A stretch of 64,000 nucleotides of DNA from Trogon surrucura (taxonomy: Eukaryota > Chordata > Aves > Trogoniformes > Trogonidae): positions 8,620,551 to 8,684,550 of the forward strand of contig CM036657.1 in the NCBI GenBank assembly GCA_020746105.1. The letters are read 5' to 3'. Numbering within the stretch: position 1 is the first letter of the stretch; every line of letters begins with the position of its first letter. A program made the position numbers and the translations under genes. Below are positions 54,692 to 64,000 of the stretch, in pieces. A model generated the notes under the pieces. It was not told the origin of the DNA. It did no database searches and worked only from the letters and a program-made list of their open reading frames with translations.

Positions 54692-57302
54692 GCCTCAGAG
54701 ATATAGATGGTGTAGAGCTGCCTCAGAGAGGGAGGAGAATACTTGCTGGAGAGTTGGCGGGATTAATAGATAAGGCTTTAAACTAGGTTGGAAGGGGGAA
54801 GGGGATAAAACCCGAGTCACTACACATGAGCGAGAGGGAAGTATCCCAGGGTTAGGTGTAAAAGGCACAAGCAACGGTAACAGATGCTCCATTAAATCTC
54901 TTAAGTGTCTGTATACCAATGCAAGAAGCATGGGGAATAAGCAGGGAGAATTAGAAGTCTATGTGCAGCTGGAGAACTATGATCTCATTAAGGAGATGTG
55001 GTGGAACAGCTCACATAACTGGAATGTGGGCCTTGATGGCTATGTTCTTTTTAGGAAAGACAGGCCGATGAGGCGAGGTGGGGGAGTTGCTCTTTACGTG
55101 AGAGAGCAACTGGAGTGTATCGAGATCCATCCAGGGGCAGATGAGGAGCTAGTAGAGAGTTTGTGGGTAAGAATTAAGGGGCAGGCTAGCTTAGGTGATA
55201 CTGTGGTGGGTGTCTATTACAGACCACCTGATCAGGAGGAGGAAGTTGATGAGGCCTTTTACAGGCAGCTGACAGCAGCCTCTCAATACCAGGCCCTGGT
55301 TCTCATGGGGATTTCAACTACCCAGATGTTTGCTGGAAGTCCCACACAGCCAGCCATCCTCAGTCCAGGAGGTTCCTCCAGTGCATCGATGATAACTTTT
55401 TGATGCAAATGGTGGATGAGCCAACCAGGAGAGGAGCCCTGCTGGACCTTGTGTTCACCAACAAGGAAGGTCTGGTTGAAGCAGTGAAGGTTGAGGGTAA
55501 TCTTGGCTGCAGCGACCATGAGATAGTGGAGTTCAGGATCTTGTGCGGTAGAAACAGAATACCAAGCAGGATCGTGACTCTGGACTTCAGAAGGGCTAAC
55601 TTTGGCCTCTTCAAGCAATTGCTGGGGGAATCCCCATGGGACAGGGAGCTGAAAGGTAAAGGGGCCCAAGAGAGTTGGCTGGCATTCAAAGACCACTTCT
55701 TCGAGGCTCAGGATCACTGCATCCCATCAGGTAGGAAATCAAGAAAGAGATCCAGGAGACCTGCATGGTTAACCAGGGATCTGCTGGGCAGACTCAGGTG
55801 GAAGGGGAGGGTATATAAACTGTGGAAGGAAGGGCTGGCCACTTGGGTGGAGTATAGGACTGCTGTCAGGGAGTGTAGGGAGGCAATCAGAAAAGCTAAG
55901 GCCTCCTTGGAATTAAACCTTGCGAAGGAGAACAATGACAACAGAAAGGGCTTCTTCAAATACATTGCTGACAAAACTAACACTCGAGGCAATGTAGGCC
56001 CTCTGGTGAATGAGGTGGGTGCCCTGGAGACAGAGGACAGAAAGAAGGCAGAGTTGCTGAATGCCTTCTTTGCCTCTGTCTACACTGTTGGAGACCGTCC
56101 TCAGGAGCCTCAGTCCCCTGAGGCACCAGAGGAAGTCAAGATAAAGGAGGAGTTTGCCCTGGTTGATGAGGAGTGGGTTAAGGATCAGTTTGAACACTTA
56201 AACATTCATAAATCCATGGGCCCTGATGGGATGCACCCAAGGGTGCTGAGGGAGCTGGCGGGAATCATTGCTAGACCACTCTTCATCATCTTGGGTAAGT
56301 CATGGGCAACAGGTGAGGTGCCTGAAGACTGGAGGAAAGCAAATGTCACTGCAGTCTTCAAGAAGGGCAGGAAGGATGACCCGGGTAACTACAGACCGGT
56401 CAGCCTCACCTCCATCCCTGGAAAGGTGATGGAACATCTTATCCTTGACGCTGTCTCTAGGCATATCAAGGATAAGAAGGTTATTAGGAGCAGTCAGCAT
56501 GGCTTTGCCAAGGGGAACTCATGTTTGACCAATCTGATAGCCTTTTACAAAGACATAACCAGATGGATGGATGATGGCCATGCAGTGGATGTGGTCTATC
56601 TGGACATCAGCAAGGCATTTGACACCGTCTCCCACAGCATCCTCATAGGTAAACTGAGGAAGTGTGGTCTGGATGACCAAGTAGTGAGGTGGGTCACTAA
56701 TTGGTTGAAGGAAAGAAGCCAGAGAGTTGTGGTCAATGGGGCAGAGTCTGGCTGGATGCCTGTGTCTAGTGGGATCCCTCAGGGGTCAGTGCTCGGGCCG
56801 GTGCTGTTTAATATATTTATCAATGACCTGGGCGAGGGATTAGAGAGTGTTGTTAGCAAGTTTGCTGATGATACAAAATTGGGAGGAGTGGTTGACACAC
56901 CAGAAGGCTGTGCAGCGATTCAAAGAGACCTGGACAGGCTGGAGGGCTGGGTACGGAGAAATCTTATGAAGTTCAACAAGGGCAAGTGTAGAGTTTTGCA
57001 CCTGGGAAAGAATAACCCCAGGTTCCAGTATAAGTTGGGGACTGCCCTGCTGGAGAGCAGCGCAGGGGAAAGGGACCTGGGGGTTCTAGTGGACAGCAGG
57101 ATGACCATGAGCCAGCAGTGTGCCCTCATGGCCAAGAAGGCCAATGGCATCCTGGGGTATATTAGAAGGGGAGTAGCAAGTAGGTCAAAAGAGGTCCTCC
57201 TGCCCCTCTACTCTGCCCTGGTGAGGCTGCATCTGGAATATTGTGTCCAGTTCTGGGCCCCTCAGTTTAAGAAGGACAGGGAGCTACTTGAGAGAGTCCA
57301 CT
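54692..57302 (+). mobile_element. CR1 LINE copy 7, lacking its 3' end
   Basis: Begins in the ORF1 C-terminus (GRRILAGELAGLIDKALN, then a stop), includes the inter-ORF region and ORF2, and breaks off at 57302 inside the post-RT region, about 430 bases short of a normal CR1 end. Because CR1 inserts from its 3' end, the missing 3' end must result from a later deletion or rearrangement. Inverted relative to the next CR1. Confidence 0.9.
54930..57302 (+). pseudogene. CR1 ORF2, frameshifted and 3'-truncated
   Basis: Starts MGNKQGELEVYV. A small deletion near 54985-54990 removes part of an ITETWW-type motif, leaving IKEMWW. A one-base deletion near 55310 (MG then ISTTQ instead of MGDFNY) shifts the frame. 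From 55400 a 637-codon frame continues with the endonuclease end, linker and complete RT ([34 protein letters not shown]). Then VHSLE and a stop replace the C-terminal region. Very similar to the ORF2 at 57462-60203. Confidence 0.9.
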
Positions 57303-57461
57303 CTCTTGAGTGATCCCTAGAGTTTGGCTATGACTTTCTCATCAGTGAATGAGTTCTGAAATAGTTCACAGAATCACAGAATCACAGAATCACAGAATGT
57401 TAAAGGTTGGAAGGGACCTCAAAGATCATCTAGTCCAACCCCCCTGCCAGAGCAGGATCAC

Positions 57462-60203
57462 CTACACTAGAGCGCACAGGAACGCGTCCAGGCGGGTTTT
57501 GAATGTCTCAAGAGATGGAGATTCCACAACCTCCCTAGGCAGCCTGTTCCAGTGCTCAGTCACCCTCACAGTGAAAAAGTTTTTCCTCATATTTTTCTGG
57601 AACCTCCTGTGTTCCAGCTTCCACCCATTGCCCCTTGTCCTGTCAGTGGACGCCGCTGAAAAGAGCCTGGCTCCATCCTCCTGACATTCCCCCTTGACAT
57701 ATTTATAAACATTGATGAGGTCACCCCTCAGCCTCCTCTTCTCCAAGCTAAAGAGATCCAGCTCCTTCAGCCTTTCCTCATAAGGGAGATGCTCCACTCC
57801 CTTCACCATCTTTGTGGCTCTACGCTGGACTCTCTCAAGCAGCTCCCTGTCCTTCTTGAACTGAGGGGCCCAGAACTGCACACAATATTCCAGATGCGGC
57901 CTCACCAGGGCAGAGTAGAGGGGCAGGAGGACCTCTCTTGACCTACTTGCTACTCCCCTTCTAATACACCCCAGGATGCCATTGGCCTTCTTGGCCACGA
58001 GGGCACACTGCTGGCTCATGGTCATCCTGCTGTCCACTAGAACCCCCAGATCCCTTTCCCCTGCACTGCTCTCCAGCAGGGCAGTCCCCAACCTATATTG
58101 GCACATGGGGTTATTTTTTCCCAAGTGCAAAACTCTACACTTGCCCTTATTAAACTTCATAAGATTTCTCCCCGCCCAGCCCTCCAGCCTGTCCAGGTCT
58201 CTCTGAATGGCTGCACAGCCTTCTGGTGTGTCAACCACTCCCCCCAACTTCGTATCATCAGCAAACTTGCTGACAACATTCTCTAATCCCTCATCCAGAT
58301 CATTGATGAATATATTAAACAGCACCGGCCCAAGCACTGACCCCTGAGGGACCCCACTAGACACAGGCATCCAGCCAGACTCGGCCCCATTGACCACAAC
58401 CCTCTGGCTTCTTCCCTTCAACCAGTTCTCGACCCACCTCACTACTTGGTCATCCAGACCACACTTCCTCAGTTTACCTATGAGGATGCTGTGGGAGACG
58501 GTGTCAAAGGCCTTGCTGATGTCCAGGTAGACCACGTCCACTGCATGGCCACCATCCATCCACCTGGTTATGTCTTCGTAAAAGGCTATCAGGTTGGTCA
58601 AACATGACTTCCCCTTGGCAAAGCCATGCTGACTGCCCCTAATAACCTTCTTATCCTTGATATGCCTAGAGACAGTGTCAAGGATAAGATGTTCCATCAC
58701 CTTTCCAGGGATGGAGGTGAGGCTGACCGGTCTGTAGTTACTCGGGTCATCCTTCCTGCCCTTCTTATAGACTGGAGTGACATTCGCTTTCCTCCAGTCT
58801 TCAGGCACCTCACCTGTTACCTACGACTTACCAAAGATGATGGAGAGTGGCCTAGCAATGACTCCCGCCAGCTCCCTCAGCACCCGTGGGTGCATCCCAT
58901 CAGGGCCCATGGATTTATGAATGTCCAAGTGTTCAAACTGATCCTTAACCCACTCCTCATCAATCAGGGCAGACTCCTCCTTTGTCATGACTTCCTCTGG
59001 GGCCTTAGGGGACTGAGGCTCCTGAGGACGGTCTCCAACAGTGTAGACAGAGGCAAAGAAGGCATTCAGCAACTCTGCCTTCTTTCTGTCCTCTGTCTCC
59101 AGGGCACCCACCTCATTCAACAGAGGGCCTACATTGCCTCTAGTGCTAGTTTTGTCAGCAATGTATTTGAAGAAGCCCTTTCTGTTGTCTTTGACCTCCC
59201 TTGCAAGTTTTAACTCCAAGGAGGCCTTAGCTTTTCTGATTGCCTCCCTACACTCCCTGACAGCTGCCCTGTACTCCACCCAAGTGGTCAGCCCTTCCTT
59301 CCACAATTTAAACACCCTCCCCTTCCACCTGAGTCTGCCCAGCAGATCCCTGGTTAACCAAGCAGGTCTCCTGGATCTCTTTCTTGATTTCCTACCTGAT
59401 GGGATGCACTGATCCTGAGCTTCAAAGAAGTGGTCTTTGAATGCCAACCAACTGTCTTGGGCCCCTTTACCTTTCAGCTCCCTGTCCCAAGGGGTATCCC
59501 CCAGCAATTGCTTGAAGAGGCCAAAGTTGGCCCTTCTGAAGTCCAGAGTTGCGATCCTGCTTGCTATTCTGTTTTTACCGCACAGGATCCTGAACTCCAC
59601 TATCTCATGGTCGCTGCAGCCAAGATTACCCTCAACCTTCACTGCTTCAACCAGTCCTTCCTTGTTGGTGAACACAAGGTCCAGCAGCGCTCCTCTCCTG
59701 GTAGGCTCATCTACCATTTGCATCAAAAAGTTATCATCGATGCACTGGAGGAACCTCCTGGACTGAGGATGGCTGGCTGTGTGGGACTTCCAGCAAACGT
59801 CTGGGTAGTTGAAATCCCCCATGAGAACCAGGGCCTGGGACTGAGAGGCTGCTGTCATCTGCCTGTAAAAGGCCTCATCAACTTCCACCTCCTGATCAGG
59901 TGGTCTATAGTAGACACCCACCACAGTGTCACCTAAGCTAGCCTGCCCCTTAATTCTCACCCATAAACTCTCTACTTGCTCCTCATCTGCTGCTCGATGG
60001 ATCTGAATACACTCCAGTTGCTCTCTCATGTACAGAGCAACTCCCCCACCTCGCCTCATCAACCTGTCTTTCCTAAAGAGAACATAACCATCAAGGCCCA
60101 CATTCCAGTTATGTGAGCTGTCCCACCACGTCTCTGTAATTGCAATAAGATCATAGTTCTCCAGCCGAACATAGACTTCTAATTCTCCCTGCTTATTCCC
60201 CAT
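57462..60203 (-). pseudogene. CR1 ORF2 (endonuclease-RT), intact except one TAG
   Basis: Frame from MGNKQGELEVYV (60203) to a TAG at 57462: 913 codons interrupted only near 58821, where the TGG in the GKSWATGE context is TAG. Endonuclease motifs include [36 protein letters not shown] and [11 protein letters not shown] with the catalytic-type SDH. The RT has [42 protein letters not shown] and FADD. The C-terminal part includes [14 protein letters not shown]. The enzyme nicks target DNA and copies CR1 RNA from its 3' end. Recently active, judging by the single lesion. Confidence 0.94.
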
Positions 60204-60346
60204 GCTTCTTGCATTGGTGTACAGACACTTCAGAGATTTAATGGAGCATCTGTTACCGTTGCTTGTGCATTTTTTGCCTAACCCTGGGATACTTCCCCTT
60301 GGCTCATGTGTAGAGACTCGGGTTTTATCCCCTTCCCCCTTCCAAC

Positions 60347-61414
60347 TTAGTTTAAAGCCCTATCTATTAATCCTGCCAACTCTCCAGCAAGAATTCTCCT
60401 CCCTCTCTTAGACAGGTCTACACCATCTATATCTCTCATGCCCAGTACTGCATAAACTTCCCCGTGATCATAATACCCAAAACATTGTTGGAGGCACCAG
60501 TCTTTGAGCCATGCATTAACTGCATCTACTTTTCTTTTCCTTTCACTATTCCTGTCACCTACTAAAGGGATAGATGAGAAAACTACCTGTGCCCCCGATC
60601 CTTTGATCACCTGGCCCAACAACTTAAAGTCCTTTTTAATTCTCTGAGTACTTCTATGATTGATCTCGTCACTGCCAGCCTGGACAATCAACAATGGGTA
60701 ATAATCAGTGGGACTCACCAGCCTGGGAAGTTTTTTAGTAATGTCCCTAATCCGAGCTCCAGGGAGGCAACAGACTTCCCTGTGGACTGGGTCTGGACGG
60801 CAAATGGGACCCTCTGTTCCCCTCAGGATGGAGTCACCAATGACAACTACCCTCCTTTTCTTTTTAATTGAACTAGTCCTGATGCATAGGTCTGATTTGG
60901 TCAGTGAAGTCAACCTTACGTCTCCACATTCATTCACCTCTTCTTTTCCATGGCTCTCCTCTTCCAGAGCACTGTACCTGTTCTGTAGAGGCAACTGAGC
61001 AGGTGAGGGAGGCTGGGCATGGACCCGCCTTCCTCTCCGAGCCAGGACTCGTTTCCATTCCCCCTCATCTCCTTGGTCCCCTCCTTTGACCTCATGGCCA
61101 GAGGGGAGAGGATCCCCTATTGCATGTGGAGAGTGCTGTGTGTGCATCAGGGACTGGCTCCACCAATCTATCTCTCTTTCACACTCCCTAATGCTCCTCA
61201 GCCTCTCCACTTCTTCTTTTAGCTCTACCACAAGATGGAGGAGATCATCCAACTGACCGCACCTCACACAGGCACTGTCAGATGCAGCCTCTGGGAGGCA
61301 CAGGCTCAGGCACTCCCTGCAGCCGGCAGCCTGCACAGCTGCGTCCTTGTGCTGGAGCACTGTTTGGGTCCCCACACTCCTCCTCGTGGTGGCTTTCTGT
61401 CTGGTGGCAACCAT
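60347..61414 (-). CDS. CR1 ORF1 protein (Cys-rich/coiled-coil + SGNH esterase), intact
   Basis: I choose the ATG at 61412-61414 (MVATRQKATT, 355 residues). The frame is open 16 codons further upstream, but those residues are a phenylalanine-rich run encoded by A/T-rich leader. The N-terminal part has cysteines (CRECLSLC, CVRCGQ) followed by a heptad-rich LLHLVVELKEEVERL, suggesting multimerisation. A central charged linker follows. The C-terminal domain is SGNH/esterase-like: VVVIGDSILRG (nucleophile block), GSDEINHR, and conserved end GMRDIDGVDLSKRGRRILA, whose HD/DG-type residues may complete the active site. Known for CR1 ORF1; it probably binds RNA and assists retrotransposition. No lesion seen. 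Confidence 0.92.
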   Translation of the reverse strand: MVATRQKATTRRSVGTQTVLQHKDAAVQAAGCRECLSLCLPEAASDSACVRCGQLDDLLHLVVELKEEVERLRSIRECEREIDWWSQSLMHTQHSPHAIGDPLPSGHEVKGGDQGDEGEWKRVLARRGRRVHAQPPSPAQLPLQNRYSALEEESHGKEEVNECGDVRLTSLTKSDLCIRTSSIKKKRRVVVIGDSILRGTEGPICRPDPVHREVCCLPGARIRDITKKLPRLVSPTDYYPLLIVQAGSDEINHRSTQRIKKDFKLLGQVIKGSGAQVVFSSIPLVGDRNSERKRKVDAVNAWLKDWCLQQCFGYYDHGEVYAVLGMRDIDGVDLSKRGRRILAGELAGLIDRALN

Positions 61415-61660
61415 AATGGGGAAGAAGAAAAAAAAAAGGAAAGAAAAATGATCAAAAAACAAAAAAAAACAAACAACAAAAAAAAAAATAGAAAAGAATT
61501 AACCAATAACCACCCTTCACCTCTTATGCCCAGGGTCTGCGATCCTCGCCCTCCCTGAGCCACCAGTAACACCCCGCTGTGCCCGCGGATCACCAGAGTC
61601 CAGCAGGTCCTCCCCTCCCCCACGCTCGCGCCGCTCTCAAGAGTCAGATGGCTGAGGTCG

Positions 61661-62120
61661 CTTTTGAGTTTCGCGGGCTGCCGGCTTCCTCCTCGCCTAC
61701 GTCACTCTCTCCCGCCTCGCGAGATTCCCTCTCAGTTCCGGGTCCCGCTCTCTCTCCTCGGCTTCACCGTCCCCGGCAAAGCCCCCTCTCGCCTCAATCC
61801 GCCCAGAAATCGGAGAAAAAAACCGCTCTTACTGCAGCAGCTGTCGCTGCCGCTGTCCGCGCAGTCCGAAGGAGTCAGCCGATCTGGCCGCTTTTGAGTT
61901 TCGCGGGCTGCCGGCTTCCTCCTCGCCTACGTCACTCTCTCCCGCCTCGCGAGATTCCCTCTCAGTTCCGGGTCCCGCTCTCTCTCCTCGGCTTCACCGT
62001 CCCCGGCAAAGCCCCCTCTCGCCTCAATCCGCCCAGAAATGGGAGAAAAAAACCGCTCTTACTGCAGCAGCTGTCGCTGCCGCTGTCCGCGCAGTCCGAA
62101 GGAGTCAGCCGATCTGGCCG
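61661..62120 (-). repeat. Two 230-bp tandem units in the CR1 5' UTR
   Basis: Units 61661-61890 and 61891-62120 differ at only one position I can see (aatcgg/aatggg). A short partial copy precedes the first unit. Strongly GC- and CpG-rich. Position at the element's 5' end suggests a promoter, like the promoter monomers of mouse L1; function is inferred. Confidence 0.9.
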
Positions 62121-62122
62121 CT

Positions 62123-63496
62123 TTTTTTAGTTGGAACACTGTTGCTTGGTTAAGAAAACCACTTGATCATGAGTTTCACTTTTGCCTTTTTATAATTTGA
62201 AGTCAAAAGCATGCCCTGATTTTTTGATGGAGAGGACCTGAGGGCATGCATCTATCTTTACAAAATGGCGTTCACAGTTATTAGGCAATACATGAAAAGC
62301 TAAAGTGAGGCTAATCTGTCCAAAAAGAAGTTTTCTACTGTAAGTCAAAGCATCAAATATTTGGCGGTCCTATTAGGCACACCACCTCTCTCTTGGGTAG
62401 ACAACTACCTTAACCATTAATCTACATTCTTATTTCTCTAATGAGGAGTCTATTCATTGACAGTTTGCTGTGTGCATGGAAATTAGACACCTCTTCTGGG
62501 AAGTAAAATGTTCTGGATGGCTGAACTGGCATAAACTTGAGGGGTTAATCTTGGGCTGACTTGGGCTCAGATGATCAAAAGTATCTCAGAAGTTTCAGGA
62601 TGAAATTTAAAGGTGAAATGTTGGTAGTTGTGGGGAAATGGGAGTTGGCATATGCCATGTCAAATCAATGGTTCATTCTGTACCTTACCTTTAGTGTATC
62701 AGTTAGCAAAGTATGATTCAAAGCAACTTGCAAGAAACTTTCAAGACCCCAGGGAGAAACTTATCCTTGTGTGAATTGAGGCCAGAAACTCTTCTGTCAT
62801 CCTGGGGGAAAAAGGTTTGAGAGATCAAAAGCTTTCCAGTTCTGCAGTGGGATGGAGGTGAGATAGACACAGAGTCACTTAAGAAGAAAGAGATGGACCC
62901 TCAGGGACCTGCAAGTGACAATGCATTCTGATCTGTAGAAGCCCTGGCCTGTTTGCCCGATTCAGATTAGAGTCTGGACTGCTGACTGTCCTGGAATACA
63001 TTTCTCTCGCTGTAGGCTTTGATCAGAAACTGTATCATGGGGCTGAGAAACACTTCTTGGTGAAATGCTTCATTGAAACTTCTTAATGGGTTTTTTAAAT
63101 GGCGTTTTCATTAAACACTACTTGTTATCAAAAATCAAGACGAAACCATTATCTGTGTTTTGTTGAAATGCTTACATAACACTGACAGTTGCTCAAGTCT
63201 CTCTGTTGTATGCCTCGACACTGATAAATGTAATTAAGCACTGCTTAGGCTGAGGAAGACTGATTTGGATTGTGCATATCCATGGCTCATTTTGAAAAAC
63301 CTTAAATGCATTTTAAATGAGCTAATATTCTGTAAACGTTAACTTCTGCATTTCTAGACTTGGACTCCTAATTTTTTTTATAATATTGGTTCATGGGTAT
63401 ATATGAGTGTGCTTTGTGTGTACTTTTACACACGGACCCTATCAAGTTATCTGTAGTAGGAAAGTGACAGCATCGTAATAGTTAATGGAAAATAAC
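62123..63496. other. No gene seen; AT-rich unique DNA
   Basis: 1.37 kb flanking the full-length CR1. No coding, repeat or RNA signal recognised. Confidence 0.5.
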
Positions 63497-64000
63497 TGTC
63501 GTGGGTTAACCCTGGCTAGCAGCCAGGTGCCCACACAGCCGCTCTCTCACTCCCCCTTTTCTGCTAGACAGGGGGAGAAAATATTTCAAAGGGCTCAAGG
63601 TTTGAGATAAGGACAGGGAGATCACTCTCATTTACCATCCCGGGCAAAACAGACTCGATTTTTGGGAAATTAATTAGGTTTATTAAAAGAGCATATCAGA
63701 GAAGAGTTGTGAGAAATAAGAAAAAAGCAAACAGATCTTAAAAGCAAGACACTTTCCCTCCATCCCTCCCTTCTTCCCAGGCTTAACATTAATCCCGGTT
63801 TTGCAGAGGGACAGGGAATGGGGGTTGCGGTCAGTTCATCCGACATCGGTATCACAGCTTCTTCACTCCGGGGGAGGACTCTTCACTCTTCCCCAGGGCC
63901 ATTGTGGGGTCCCTCTCATGGGAGACAAGCTTCACGCTCTCTTCTCTGATGTGAGTCATCCCACGAAGGGCAATTCATCACAAACTGCCCAACGGGAGAC
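63497..64000 (-). mobile_element. LTR of the 1.17-kb family (copy 4), cut by the window end
   Basis: Starts TGTCGTGGGTTAACCC on the plus strand, the reverse complement of the 3' end of the family at 15871-17039 and 25519-26705. TTTATT near 63678 is the antisense AATAAA. The other end lies beyond 64000, so solo or proviral status is unknown. Confidence 0.92.

Larger units (their letters stand above)
57368..62122 (-). mobile_element. CR1 LINE copy 8, essentially full length (4.75 kb)
   Basis: The 3' tail (four CACAGAAT octamers) starts at about 57368. Antisense order from the right: GC-rich 5' UTR with two 230-bp units, ORF1, a ~140-base gap, ORF2, 3' UTR. ORF1 is open, and ORF2 has a single stop as its only lesion that I can see. 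No target duplication recognised. One of the best-preserved CR1 copies one could expect in a bird genome. Confidence 0.94.

Noticed and set aside
57303..57367. Twin-priming explanation for the inverted CR1 pair
   Set aside because: Twin priming gives inverted but non-overlapping parts of one element, whereas both arms here cover the same 2.6 kb of CR1.
59430..59936. 168-codon plus-strand open frame and similar ones at 58626-59213
   Set aside because: Antisense to the nearly intact CR1 ORF2; composition follows the codons of the real gene.
61579..62130. 183-codon serine/proline-rich plus-strand frame
   Set aside because: It spans the tandem GC-rich CR1 5' UTR units; the repeated protein simply reflects the repeated DNA.

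Overview
The window looks like a gene-free, repeat-saturated stretch of a bird genome. The evidence is the dominance of CR1 (chicken repeat 1) LINEs with the avian-type 3' end (an ATTCTRTG-like octamer repeat and no poly-A tail), together with several avian-style endogenous retrovirus (ERV) lineages. By my boundaries roughly four fifths of the 64 kb is transposable element. I found no exon, tRNA, rRNA or other host gene that I can support. The density of young ERVs and nested insertions would fit a W chromosome, pericentromere or other low-recombination region, and the CR1 richness would fit a CR1-rich lineage. Both are inferences.

Layout. 1-11.0 kb: CR1 copies, including a 3.2-7.6 kb CR1 split by a second, antisense CR1, followed by a full ORF2-length decayed CR1. 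11.4-14.0 kb: a class II provirus with two 403-bp LTRs, 6-bp target duplications and a deleted interior. 14.2-17.0 kb: an LTR nested inside an oppositely oriented copy of its own family, then a 1.17-kb solo LTR. 17.0-24.6 kb: a CR1 split by a structurally complete, very young ERVL-type element (gag, in-frame UAG, pro-pol, no env, matching LTRs). 25.0-28.4 kb: a CR1 split by a solo LTR. 28.9-29.8 kb: LTR pieces. 30.0-31.6 kb: a Tc1-type DNA transposon with ~200-bp terminal inverted repeats. 31.6-34.1 kb: mostly unique DNA ending in an old CR1 scrap. 34.1-38.6 kb: a solo LTR split by a deleted ERVL provirus, then further ERVL LTRs. 38.9-44.0 kb: an antisense CR1 with two LTR insertions. 44.8-46.3 kb: the 5' end of an ERV with a tRNA-Ser-type primer site. 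46.7-54.0 kb: a complete but decayed antisense class II provirus (gag, dUTPase-protease, pol, env). 54.7-62.1 kb: two CR1s in inverted orientation. The second is almost full length, with ORF1 intact, ORF2 broken by one stop codon, and a 5' UTR built of two 230-bp tandem units. 63.5 kb to the end: another 1.17-kb-family LTR cut by the window edge.

The most interesting objects are the young ERVL element, with its candidate UAG readthrough signal and unusual membrane-segment Gag; the near-intact CR1 with tandem 5' UTR units; and the Tc1 element. Target duplications read by eye fix most ERV boundaries to the base: 5 bp for ERVL-type and 6 bp for class II elements.
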